10,814 nt of DNA from Candidatus Zhuqueibacterota bacterium (GCA_013361015.1 JABWAN010000091.1:1-10814), one strand, 5' to 3'; positions 1 to 6,854 are shown, counted from the first letter of the stretch. Notes: generated by a model from the sequence alone, not told the origin. A program made the numbers and translations.

Positions 1-2
1 AT

Positions 3-1547
3 GCCGCGATGGCAAAGGCCTCTTTGATCATGGTGGCGAACGGCACGTTGACGCACTCTCCGGATTCGACCATGAAGTGTTGGAGCGCCTTAGGTTACTA
101 CGGTGCGAGCACGAGTAACCTCTGGATGGGATCATCAAGCCAAGCTTCCGAAGACCAAGTTGACGACTACTTGATTGATTACGGCGTCAACAGCGCGGGG
201 CACAGACGATGGCTCATTGATCCGTTCCTAAAATATATTTCGTTCGGGAGAGTGGACACGGAAAATATTGCCGCGGGCGGTATTCAGGTGATTCACAATG
301 AAACGCAAGAATTGAACGAGCTGCATCCCGGCTTCGTGGCTTATCCGTTTGAGATCTATCCTGCGGAACTATTGGAAAAAACCTGGTATTTGTCATTTTC
401 AGCGTTGGCGAATGATAACGGAGTTTGGACAGGCTCCGGCGTCGATTTTTCGCAAGCCCAAATCACCGTGACGCAAGAAAACGGACAAGTCATGCAAGTA
501 TTCGAGGTCGAGCATGACGACATTGGCTATGGCTTGCCCAATTGCTTGCGCTGGCGCGTTGGGGCATTGGCGGATGACGTCAAATATCTGGTCACGATCC
601 GAAACGTCAAGGTTTTGCAGAATTATAAAGATTATTCCTATTGGTTCGTTTCCAAAAATTTTCAACCAGAGTTGATCGCTCCCGCGAATTTCGACAACAG
701 GGCGCCGCTCCATCCGAACTTTTGTTGGAAAGCAATTGACAGCAAGGTCGCTTATGATTTGCAGATTGCACGCGATCCCTATTTTCGCGACCTGGTCTTC
801 AGCCTGAATGGCATAGACTCCACCTGTTCCAGCCTGACGGAGAGCATCTTGTCTGAGAACACCGAATATTTTTGGCGTGTGCGCGCAGTTGACTCGGCCG
901 GAATCGGGCATCTGTGGTCGCCGAGTTGGAGATTTACAACCATTAACTCGCATTTGACTCTCCTTGCGCCTCCGAACGGTGCGCGCGAGGTGGATCCTTC
1001 CGTTTACTTTCAATGGACCGCTTTGACAGCCTTCGACGTCGACAGCTATGAATTCCAAGCGGCGAACGATTCGACTTTGACCTCGAGCTACTTTACCGTA
1101 GACATTCCAGGCACGTGGAGCGGCTTCTACTTCAGCCGCGCAAATCCATTGCAGTCCGGCAAAAGCTATTTTTGGCGAATAAAGGCCCAGCTTGCCGGCG
1201 GCAATCAAAGTTTGTATTCCGAAGTCTGGCGCTTCACCGTCAAACCTGCAACTGCCGTCGAGGCCGAGGCGGATGCGATTCCCGCTGCCTATGCTTTGAC
1301 GCAGAACTTTCCGAACCCTTTCAAAGCGAGCACGATGATCGAATTTGAATTGCCGAAAGAGGAATACGTGACGTTGGAGCTTTTCAACCTGCAAGGCCAG
1401 CGCCTCAAGCCATTGATGCATGGGCGAGTGCGGGCGGGACGCCATCGCGTTCACATAAACACGGAGGGCCTTCCCAACGGCATCTACGTGTATCGCATGC
1501 AAACCGAGGAAACCACTTTCGCAAGAAAACTAATCATCTTGGAATAG
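3..1547 (+). CDS. Secreted CAP-domain protein with Por-type sorting tail, 5' partial
   Basis: The frame is open to the left edge, so the N-terminus and any signal peptide lie outside the window; the ATG at 9 is internal to the domain. The first ~200 residues are a CAP/SCP-PR1 domain: ASLIMVANGTLTHSP near the start, the signature NSAGHRRWLIDP at roughly residues 60-73, and a W-x-P-like segment before a beta-rich end. Two fibronectin-III-like modules follow, at about 223-312 and 315-412, each ending in a Y-F-W-R-[VI]-[RK]-A / W-R-F-T pattern. The last ~85 residues (ALTQNFPNPFKAST through NGIYVYRMQT) match the C-terminal sorting domain used by type IX secretion and common in Calditrichota/KSB1-like genomes. 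I infer an exported or surface-attached protein. CAP proteins have diverse or unknown activities, so no enzyme function is claimed. The next gene starts 1 nt after the stop. Confidence 0.85.
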   Translation, partial: AAMAKASLIMVANGTLTHSPDSTMKCWSALGYYGASTSNLWMGSSSQASEDQVDDYLIDYGVNSAGHRRWLIDPFLKYISFGRVDTENIAAGGIQVIHNETQELNELHPGFVAYPFEIYPAELLEKTWYLSFSALANDNGVWTGSGVDFSQAQITVTQENGQVMQVFEVEHDDIGYGLPNCLRWRVGALADDVKYLVTIRNVKVLQNYKDYSYWFVSKNFQPELIAPANFDNRAPLHPNFCWKAIDSKVAYDLQIARDPYFRDLVFSLNGIDSTCSSLTESILSENTEYFWRVRAVDSAGIGHLWSPSWRFTTINSHLTLLAPPNGAREVDPSVYFQWTALTAFDVDSYEFQAANDSTLTSSYFTVDIPGTWSGFYFSRANPLQSGKSYFWRIKAQLAGGNQSLYSEVWRFTVKPATAVEAEADAIPAAYALTQNFPNPFKASTMIEFELPKEEYVTLELFNLQGQRLKPLMHGRVRAGRHRVHINTEGLPNGIYVYRMQTEETTFARKLIILE

Positions 1548-1548
1548 C

Positions 1549-2760
1549 ATGACCTCAACTCGTAACGAAAGCAAAATGATTACCAAGACCGAAACGGTTT
1601 CCAAGGCAAACACCCAACTACTTACTGATACTCATCTCCCCGAGAAAGCCGGCTTAGAACCTCAACCTCTGCCCACGCCCGGGAAAAAATTTCCGTGTCG
1701 TCAGTGTGGCGCGCATCTCGAATTCAATCCCACTGCGCAAGCACTGACCTGCCCATACTGCCACTACCAGGAAAAAATTCCGCAGAGTGCGGATGAAATC
1801 GTCGAGCGTTCTTATGAGGATTATTTGAAAGCCAGCCGCGTGGGACTGCACGTGAGCAACGGCGCTGAACTGGAAGTAAAGTGCCACGCGTGCGGCGCAG
1901 TGATCATGATGCCGGCCAACGTCGTCACGCAAGATTGTCCGTTCTGCGGCGTACATTTGGAATCGAAGCCGCGTGCAACCGAGCCGTTCATCGAGCCAAG
2001 TGCGGTCTTGCCTTTCAAAATCGATCAAGCTGGCGCCCAAGCCGCGTTCAAAAATTGGCTGCACGGCCTTTGGTTCGCGCCCAATGCGCTCAAGAGCATC
2101 GCCGATCTCAACAAGCTTGTGGGTATGTACACGCCGTTTTGGACGTTCGACGCCATGACGCTTACGTTTTATCAAGGCGAGCGCGGCACACACTATTGGG
2201 AGACGGAAGATTTCATTGCGAATGTGAATGGCCGCAACGAACGCCGCACGCGCCGAGTGCAGCGCACGCGCTGGCAATCTGCAAGTGGCTCGGTGCGTCA
2301 TTGGTTTGATGACGTCACCGTGCTCGCTTCCCGCGGCATGCCGGCGAACTATGCGCAGGATTTGGATCCGTGGGATCTGCAAGCGTTGGCGAGTTTCAAA
2401 GCGGAGTATCTCAGCGGTTTCCGCACGGAACGTTATCAGGTGGGATTGGAAGAAGGTTTTACTCGCGCCAAGCAGTTCATGGAGCCGACCTTGCACGCGC
2501 TCATTTGCCGCAACATCGGCGGCGATGCGCAGCGCGTGCAGTCGGCCTCGACGCAATACTCCGGCATCACTTTCAAACACATTCTGCTGCCGATTTGGAT
2601 TTCAGCCTATCGATATGGCGGACAACTGCATCGCATTCTCATCAACGCCCGTACCGGCGAAGTGCAAGGCAGCCGGCCCTATTCGCCGTGGAAAGTTGCG
2701 GGTGCGGTGTTGTTGGCGCTGGCAATTGCCGGGCTTTACTTCTTGCTCCAATCAAACTGA
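1549..2760 (+). CDS. Double zinc-ribbon protein with C-terminal membrane anchor
   Basis: This 403-residue protein has two CxxC...CxxC zinc ribbons: Cys50/53 with Cys68/71 (FPCRQCG, CPYC), and Cys112/115 with Cys130/133 (CHACG, CPFC). A long middle region follows (about 150-380) with motifs such as GMYTPFWTFDA. The last ~20 residues (VAGAVLLALAIAGLYFLL) form one hydrophobic helix, so I infer a tail-anchored protein facing the cytoplasm. Relatives are often mislabelled 'primosomal protein N'/helicase' because of the ribbons; no helicase motif is present. The function is unknown to me. The start follows the previous stop by 1 nt, with a weak GGA upstream; an in-frame ATG at 1576 is an alternative start. 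The spacing suggests co-transcription with the CAP gene. Confidence 0.8.
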   Translation: MTSTRNESKMITKTETVSKANTQLLTDTHLPEKAGLEPQPLPTPGKKFPCRQCGAHLEFNPTAQALTCPYCHYQEKIPQSADEIVERSYEDYLKASRVGLHVSNGAELEVKCHACGAVIMMPANVVTQDCPFCGVHLESKPRATEPFIEPSAVLPFKIDQAGAQAAFKNWLHGLWFAPNALKSIADLNKLVGMYTPFWTFDAMTLTFYQGERGTHYWETEDFIANVNGRNERRTRRVQRTRWQSASGSVRHWFDDVTVLASRGMPANYAQDLDPWDLQALASFKAEYLSGFRTERYQVGLEEGFTRAKQFMEPTLHALICRNIGGDAQRVQSASTQYSGITFKHILLPIWISAYRYGGQLHRILINARTGEVQGSRPYSPWKVAGAVLLALAIAGLYFLLQSN

Positions 2761-2856
2761 ATTCTTCAGCAACCTTTCAATTGCATTTTTTCAAAGTTCT
2801 ATTATTTTCTATGCCAAGATCACTTTCACACTAGCTTATTCGTTTCGTGTATTGAT

Positions 2857-2862
2857 GAGGAG
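2857..2862 (+). promoter_or_regulatory. Shine-Dalgarno site of the PepSY-like gene
   Basis: GAGGAG lies 6 nt before the ATG at 2869. This is a near-ideal ribosome binding site and fixes the start of the small gene. The 108-nt gap before that gene is AT-rich, and I see no convincing promoter with correct spacing in it. Confidence 0.7.
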
Positions 2863-2868
2863 AATGAC

Positions 2869-3120
2869 ATGATCGACGTTAAGCAAGCTGCTCAAATCGC
2901 AGCCAATTACTTCTCAGAATTGAATCCTGGAAAATTTCAAAATCTCGCGCTCGAAGAGATCGAATTAACCGACGATGAGGAGAATTGGTTGGTAACTCTT
3001 GGATATAATCCGCCCTCGGTCAATATTTTCGTTAACGGCCCGGTGCCGAGAGAATACAAAGTACTCAGAATTGATGCAAAAGATGGAAAAGTAGTTTCGA
3101 TGAAGATTAAAAAAATCTAA
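2869..3120 (+). CDS. Small PepSY-like protein, putative partner of a PIN nuclease
   Basis: This 83-residue acidic protein has no signal peptide or membrane segment. It starts with an amphipathic helix (VKQAAQIAANYFSEL), then an acidic strand region (LEEIELTDDEENWLVTLGY), and ends with YKVLRIDAKDGKVVSMKI. The last segment resembles the final hairpin of PepSY-type domains (Y-x-V-x-x-D-A-x-x-G-x-V). The start is supported by a strong Shine-Dalgarno. Only 6 nt separate its stop from the downstream PIN gene, and that gene has no ribosome site of its own, so translational coupling is likely. By position (small acidic upstream gene) it could be the antitoxin or regulator of the nuclease. Both genes are visibly more AT-rich than their neighbours, which hints at acquisition. 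The fold assignment is by pattern only. Confidence 0.7.
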   Translation: MIDVKQAAQIAANYFSELNPGKFQNLALEEIELTDDEENWLVTLGYNPPSVNIFVNGPVPREYKVLRIDAKDGKVVSMKIKKI

Positions 3121-3126
3121 TCGCTA

Positions 3127-3636
3127 ATGGATCACTTGAGAAAATTGCTCGAGATTTACCGAAACCGCGGACTCCTTCTCGATGCGAATCTTCTTCTTTT
3201 GTACGTCGTTGGGCGATGCGACATTCGGGCCGTGACTTCTTTCAAACGAACCAAAGTCTTCACTCCTGAAGATTACGATTTATTAGAAAATTTCGTGCGC
3301 TATTTCAGTAACATCGTTGCAACGCCCAATATCCTAACGGAAGTCAGCAATTTTTTGAATCAGCTCCCCGACAATATCAAGGTCGAGCATTTCTTAGAAT
3401 TTGCCGATATCATTCGAAGTCTAAACGAAAAGTATGTTGCCAGTGCTGTCCTTGCGATTCAACCGCAATTCGAAAAATTCGGTCTAACAGATTTCAGCAT
3501 TATCGCTGAGGCTCGAGGGAAATACCTGGTTTTGACGGATGATTTCAGACTATCAAATTACCTTCAAAGCCTACAGGTCGACGCAATTAATTTTAATCAC
3601 ATTCGAACCTATAATTGGAAGATGCCGACGCGTTAA
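3127..3636 (+). CDS. PIN-domain putative ribonuclease
   Basis: This 169-residue protein carries the acidic PIN pattern in order. LLLDANLLLLY has Asp19 and Asn21; ILTEVSNFL has Glu72; LTDFSIIAEA has Asp122; and VLTDD has Asp138/139. PIN domains bind metal with these residues and usually cleave RNA; most small ones are toxins of toxin-antitoxin pairs, and others act in RNA processing. At 169 residues it is somewhat longer than typical VapC toxins (about 130-145), with an insertion between the first Asp and the Glu. No clear Shine-Dalgarno precedes the ATG, consistent with coupling to the PepSY-like gene 6 nt upstream. Its 3' end converges on the epimerase gene. The toxin role is inferred from layout; the PIN fold call is firm. 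Confidence 0.8.
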   Translation: MDHLRKLLEIYRNRGLLLDANLLLLYVVGRCDIRAVTSFKRTKVFTPEDYDLLENFVRYFSNIVATPNILTEVSNFLNQLPDNIKVEHFLEFADIIRSLNEKYVASAVLAIQPQFEKFGLTDFSIIAEARGKYLVLTDDFRLSNYLQSLQVDAINFNHIRTYNWKMPTR

Positions 3637-3669
3637 TTTTTGCTTGAACTTCCGCATGAAATAGTCTTT

Positions 3670-4563
3670 TTACCTCAACATCGCCCGCAATGCCCCTTCC
3701 AGCTCTCCGTGTTTGAAACTATATCCGTTCGTCACGAGTTTTGCCGGCGCAATGCGCGCGCTGGCGAGCAAGAGATCGTCGGCCATCTCGCCCAACACGA
3801 GCCGCGCAGCAAATGCCGGTAGTGGGAAAATCGTGGGCCGTGAAAGCACCCGTCCCAACGTCTTCGTGAATTCGCTATTGGTAACGGCCTGCGGCGCGAC
3901 GAGATTCACCGGCCCGCGCAAAGACTCCGTCAGCACCGCGAACTGCAGTGCGCCGATCACATCTTCCAACGCAATCCAGCTCCAATACTGTTTGCCGCTG
4001 CCGATCACACCGCCCACGCCCAGCTTGTATGGGAGCAACATCTTTGCGAGCGCGCCTCCTTCCGTGCTGAGCACGATTCCAATGCGCGGCGTTACCACAC
4101 GAATGCCTTTGCGCGCGGCCGGTTCTGTCGCCCTTTCCCAAGCCACACAAGTCTCTGCAAGAAAACCCGCGCCCGGCGTGCTTTCTTCTCGCAGCACTTC
4201 ATCGCCGCGATCGCCGTAATAGCCGCTTGCCGAAGCGCTCACCAGCACACGCGGCGGCTGGTGCAATTGCGCCAGCGTATCACACAAAAGCTGCGTGCCT
4301 TGCTTGCGACTGTTGAGGATGCGCGCCTTCTTCGCCGCGGTCCATCGCCCCACAATCGTCTCGCCGGCCAAATGCACCACAGCCTCCAGTCCTTCCAACT
4401 CGGAAGGATTCAATTCGCCGTTTTTCGGATTCCACTGCACCGTGCGCAACTGCTGGCCGCCAACGCGCCGCGAAAGCCCGATGATTTCATGTCCGTTGCT
4501 TTGCAGCGCTTGCACCAGTTTCGAACCAATCAAACCCGTAAAGCCTGTGACGAGAATTTTCAT
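3670..4563 (-). CDS. TIGR01777-family NAD(P)-dependent epimerase (YfcH/SDR39U1-like)
   Basis: This 297-residue extended short-chain dehydrogenase opens with MKILVTGFTGLIGSKL, whose GxxGxxG nucleotide-binding loop is residues 7-13. VVHLAGE (about 62-68) and the family block SASASGYYG (109-117) follow. WSWIALEDVIGAL lies in the substrate half, and a DUF1731-like C-terminus starts near 250. I chose the ATG at 4563, not the longer frame to 4614, because MKILVTG is the normal family N-terminus and AGAGGGAG sits just upstream at 4567-4574. The upstream selenoprotein gene ends 13 nt before this start, so the two form an operon. No physiological substrate is known to me. Members recur beside photolyases and DUF1722 genes, which fits the divergent neighbours here. 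Confidence 0.92.
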   Translation of the reverse strand: MKILVTGFTGLIGSKLVQALQSNGHEIIGLSRRVGGQQLRTVQWNPKNGELNPSELEGLEAVVHLAGETIVGRWTAAKKARILNSRKQGTQLLCDTLAQLHQPPRVLVSASASGYYGDRGDEVLREESTPGAGFLAETCVAWERATEPAARKGIRVVTPRIGIVLSTEGGALAKMLLPYKLGVGGVIGSGKQYWSWIALEDVIGALQFAVLTESLRGPVNLVAPQAVTNSEFTKTLGRVLSRPTIFPLPAFAARLVLGEMADDLLLASARIAPAKLVTNGYSFKHGELEGALRAMLR

Positions 4564-4576
4564 GTGCTCCCTCTTT

Positions 4577-4927
4577 CTATTTGCCAAAAACTTTGCGATA
4601 CATCGCCTCATCAAAACCGACGATGAGCGTGCGGCCCTTGCGGATCGCCGGCGAACGCAAATTGCCGGTGCGACCGATGAGCACGCTCAAAAGCAACTCC
4701 GTGCTCGGCTGGTCTTTTTTCAAATCGAGATGAACGAGGTTCCTCGCCTTCGTTGCAAATATCTCATCGACACCTTTGATCATCTCCAACACTGCTTGCG
4801 GCGGCAATGTGACTTTCTTCGTGCTCGCTCTATCTTCAGGCTCAATCTTGTTCTGCGCAAGAAACTCTTGCGTTTTAGCGCACGTGTCTCAGCTCGGGCG
4901 AAAGTAATACCAATCGACTTTGGCCAT
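4577..4927 (-). CDS. ArsC/Spx-like selenoprotein, UGA read as Sec13 (U-D-T-C)
   Basis: Read from the ATG at 4927, the frame is MAKVDWYYFRPS, an in-frame TGA (4891-4889), then DTCAKTQEFLAQ and onward to TAG at 4577, giving 116 residues, the usual ArsC/Spx/YffB length. The TGA falls where the family has its catalytic cysteine (compare Y-x-x-x-x-C-x-T-C-x-K-A), leaving U-x-x-C with Cys16. The C-terminus carries NLRSPAIRKGRTLIVGF, matching the family's R-x-P...G-x-x-L-[IL]-V-G-F block; Arg91 sits like the anion-binding Arg of arsenate reductase. AGAGGAG (4940-4934) lies 6 nt before the start. Without Sec the ORF would stop after 12 codons, and the TTG at 4807 has no ribosome site. A SECIS-like hairpin follows the UGA. 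I infer a thiol/selenol oxidoreductase; arsenate as substrate is unproven. It heads an operon with the epimerase. The alternative is a nonsense-mutated pseudogene or a sequencing error. Confidence 0.85.
4856..4872 (-). promoter_or_regulatory. Bacterial SECIS-like stem-loop after the UGA
   Basis: On the coding strand, CGCAAG and CTTGCG form a perfect 6-bp stem around the loop AGTTT. The loop starts 22 nt after the UGA and has G as its second base. Bacterial SECIS elements recognised by SelB lie within the coding sequence just after the UGA, with an apical loop roughly 16-37 nt downstream and a G in the first two loop positions, so this matches. The lower helix is poorly defined; the flanking TGCGC and GCGCA could form a competing pairing. 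Confidence 0.7.
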
Positions 4928-4933
4928 GTTCTT

Positions 4934-4940
4934 CTCCTCT
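4934..4940 (-). promoter_or_regulatory. Shine-Dalgarno site of the selenoprotein gene
   Basis: The coding strand has AGAGGAG six nt before the ATG at 4927. It is among the strongest ribosome sites in the window. It is decisive because it places translation initiation upstream of the in-frame UGA. Confidence 0.75.
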
Positions 4941-4989
4941 AAAACTACATTTCAAGTTTGCGTGATTGTGAAACTCTTTCCGCGCGGCT

Positions 4990-5018
4990 AATTTACTGCA
5001 ATATTCTACGTTTGTCAA
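4990..5018 (-). promoter_or_regulatory. Sigma-70-like promoter for the selenoprotein-epimerase operon
   Basis: On the minus strand, a consensus TTGACA -35 box (5018-5013) is followed after 17 nt by TAAATT as the -10 box (4995-4990). The predicted start near 4983 gives a leader of about 55 nt. It is the best sigma-70-like match I noticed by eye. I did not recognise a regulator operator. Confidence 0.5.
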
Positions 5019-5057
5019 ATCGGAATCGCCGCGGCCAAGCCGGACCAAAGGCACAGC

Positions 5058-5086
5058 TTGCTTGCAAAGGCTGGGTTGCGTAAATT
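5058..5086 (+). promoter_or_regulatory. Candidate promoter of the crtW operon
   Basis: TTGCTT (5058-5063) and TAAATT (5081-5086) are separated by 17 nt, which puts a start near 5093, about 50 nt before crtW. The -35 box is imperfect. It diverges from the minus-strand promoter, the two -35 boxes being about 40 nt apart, so one regulator could control both operons. Confidence 0.3.
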
Positions 5087-5140
5087 GCACCTGTAAAATT
5101 CTTCCAGCCCGCCAATGTGAATTCAATTTTAGGCCGCATC

Positions 5141-5881
5141 ATGAGAAAGAACCAACCCCACGAGTTTGCGGATGCGCGCTACGCCGGCATTCTGATCGCG
5201 CTGTTCATCATGGCCGCATGGGCCGGCAGTCTCGCTTCTGCTCTGCAATTCGACACCACAATTTTTCCAGTTTGGGGCAGTATTGCCGCCGTTCTGTTAC
5301 AGACGTTCCTTTATACCGGCCTCTTCATCACTGCGCACGATGCCATGCATGGCTTGGTTGCGCCGCAGCACAAACGCTTGAACCATCTCATTGGCGCGGT
5401 GAGTGTCTTCCTCTATGCGCTTTTTTCTTTTCGGCGCCTCAAAACCGAGCATCACAAACATCATGCACATCCGGGCAGCGTCGAGGATCCGGATTATCAT
5501 GACGGCGAGCATCGCAGCTTTTGGCGCTGGTATTTTCACTTCATGCTCACTTACGTAACGTGGCAACAGCTTGTTGGCATGGCGCTCGCTTTCAATGTTC
5601 TTCATCATCTTCTGCATGTTCCGATTGGCAATTTGCTCCTCTTTTGGGTCGCACCATCGTTACTCAGCACATTGCAGCTCTTCTATTTTGGCACCTACTT
5701 GCCGCATCGCGAGCCGGTGAGCGGCTATCGCAACGAGCATCGCGCGGAGAGCAATAACTTCTCCGTACTCTGGTCGTTTCTCACTTGCTACCACTTCGGC
5801 TATCATTGGGAACATCACGAATATCCTTATGTGCCGTGGTGGAAATTGCCGGCGGTACGAAAAAAATTGAGCCGTGTTTGA
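5141..5881 (+). CDS. crtW: Beta-carotene ketolase, CrtW type
   Basis: This 246-residue integral membrane di-iron oxygenase should add 4-keto groups to beta-carotene rings, giving echinenone or canthaxanthin. The histidine clusters of the CrtW/fatty-acid-hydroxylase fold are all present: HDAMH (66-70), HHKHHAH (104-110), FGTYLPHR (183-190), HRAESNNF (200-207) and HFGYHWEHHEYP (218-229). Hydrophobic segments lie at about 14-34, 42-65, 83-96 and 140-185. I chose the ATG at 5141; an in-frame GTG at 5117 would add 8 residues but has no ribosome site, and the ATG has only a weak AGG. No other carotenoid gene is in the window, so the substrate must come from elsewhere. The stop is 2 nt before the next gene, implying one transcript with the DUF523-DUF1722 and photolyase genes. 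Confidence 0.9.
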   Translation: MRKNQPHEFADARYAGILIALFIMAAWAGSLASALQFDTTIFPVWGSIAAVLLQTFLYTGLFITAHDAMHGLVAPQHKRLNHLIGAVSVFLYALFSFRRLKTEHHKHHAHPGSVEDPDYHDGEHRSFWRWYFHFMLTYVTWQQLVGMALAFNVLHHLLHVPIGNLLLFWVAPSLLSTLQLFYFGTYLPHREPVSGYRNEHRAESNNFSVLWSFLTCYHFGYHWEHHEYPYVPWWKLPAVRKKLSRV

Positions 5882-5883
5882 CT

Positions 5884-6843
5884 ATGACAGATTCCAAAAC
5901 CAAAGTACGCCTCGGCGTCAGCACGTGCCTGCTCGGGCAAAACGTGCGCTTCGATGGCGGGCACAAAGAAGATCATTATCTCACGGAGACGCTCGCCCCC
6001 TTTGTGGAATGGATTGCAGCGTGTCCGGAAGTCGACATTGGTTTGGGCACACCACGCGAGTCCATTCGTTTGATCGGAACGACGAATGCGCCGCGCTTGT
6101 TCGCGCCGAAGTCCGGCGTTGATCTCACCGACAAAATGCAAAGCTACGCGCGCGCCAAAGTCGAGCAGCTCCAGCAAATGGATTTGGACGGCTACATTCT
6201 GAAAAAGGATTCGCCGAGTTGCGGCATGGAGCGCGTGCGCATCTATCATGAAAGCGGCTCGGCGACGCGCACGGGCGTGGGCCTCTTCGCGCGTGTGCTC
6301 ATGGAAGGAATGCCGGAACTTCCGGTGGAAGAGGAAGGCCGTTTGCACGATCCCAGCTTGCGCGCGAACTTCATCGTGCGCGTGTTTGCGCATCGCCGCT
6401 GGCGCGAGCTTATTGCAAACGATTTCAGTCTCGCCGCGTTGGTTACGTTTCATGCACAGCACAAATTTCTGCTCATGGCGCACAGTGAAAAGCATTTGCG
6501 TCTCATGGGGAAATTAGTTGCGGGAGCAAAAGCGCGGAAGCCGAAAGAGGTTGTAGCGGAATACAGCAAGCTTTTCTTTGCGGCGCTGCGCGAACCAGCC
6601 CGAACGCGCGCGCACACGAATGTGCTGCAGCACCTCGCAGGCTTCTGCAAAAAGCAGCTGGAGAGCAAAGACAAAATTGAACTGCAGAACGTCATCACCG
6701 ACTTTCGCAAAGGCCTGGTGCCGCTCATCGTGCCCATCACGCTGATCAAGCATTACATCAACAAGTTCGATCTGCAATACCTTCGTGATCAAATCTACCT
6801 CAATCCCCATCCGAAAGAACTGATGCTGCTCAATCACGTTTGA
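5884..6843 (+). CDS. DUF523-DUF1722 fusion (TudS-like N-terminus, YbgA-like C-terminus)
   Basis: This 319-residue protein is a two-domain fusion. Residues ~8-160 are DUF523, with three cysteines in conserved contexts: STCLLG (Cys15), ACPE (Cys47) and SPSCG (Cys113). In thiouracil desulfurase TudS three cysteines like these hold a [4Fe-4S] cluster, so an iron-sulfur, sulfur-abstracting enzyme is plausible. Residues ~195-315 are DUF1722/YbgA (VFAHRRWRELI, LVTFHAQHKFLLMAHS, YINKFDLQYLRDQIYLNPHP). I start at the ATG at 5884, because the open frame to 5785 lies inside crtW and lacks homology. No Shine-Dalgarno is visible; coupling to crtW (2-nt gap) is likely. In E. coli ybgA lies directly before the photolyase gene, as this gene does here, but the cellular role is still unclear. 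Confidence 0.9.
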   Translation: MTDSKTKVRLGVSTCLLGQNVRFDGGHKEDHYLTETLAPFVEWIAACPEVDIGLGTPRESIRLIGTTNAPRLFAPKSGVDLTDKMQSYARAKVEQLQQMDLDGYILKKDSPSCGMERVRIYHESGSATRTGVGLFARVLMEGMPELPVEEEGRLHDPSLRANFIVRVFAHRRWRELIANDFSLAALVTFHAQHKFLLMAHSEKHLRLMGKLVAGAKARKPKEVVAEYSKLFFAALREPARTRAHTNVLQHLAGFCKKQLESKDKIELQNVITDFRKGLVPLIVPITLIKHYINKFDLQYLRDQIYLNPHPKELMLLNHV

Positions 6844-6854
6844 AATTGTTTTTG

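Noticed and set aside
399..1502. A 367-residue open frame on the minus strand inside the CAP gene
   Set aside because: It has no recognisable domain, an Arg/Gln/Ala-rich composition, and lies fully antisense to a frame with clear CAP, fibronectin-III and sorting-domain patterns.
1654..2580. A 308-residue minus-strand open frame antisense to the zinc-ribbon gene
   Set aside because: Arg/Ala/His-rich shadow translation with no motif; the plus strand holds a conserved protein.
2761..2868. A promoter before the PepSY-like gene (TTGCAT...TATTAT)
   Set aside because: The spacer is only 13 nt, outside the working range for sigma-70; chance matches are likely in this AT-rich stretch.
4577..4807. 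A 76-residue gene starting at the TTG at 4807
   Set aside because: It lacks the first strand and active site of the ArsC fold and has no Shine-Dalgarno. The same frame extends upstream through a UGA to an ATG with a strong ribosome site.
4889..4891. The TGA as an ordinary stop, a pseudogene mutation or a sequencing error
   Set aside because: It lies exactly at the catalytic Cys position, the frame is intact on both sides, and a SECIS-like hairpin follows at the right distance. It cannot be fully excluded without the genome's Sec machinery.
4875..5126. An 83-residue minus-strand frame overlapping the start of the selenoprotein
   Set aside because: It is in a different frame from the ArsC homology, covers the promoter and ribosome site, and shows no motif.
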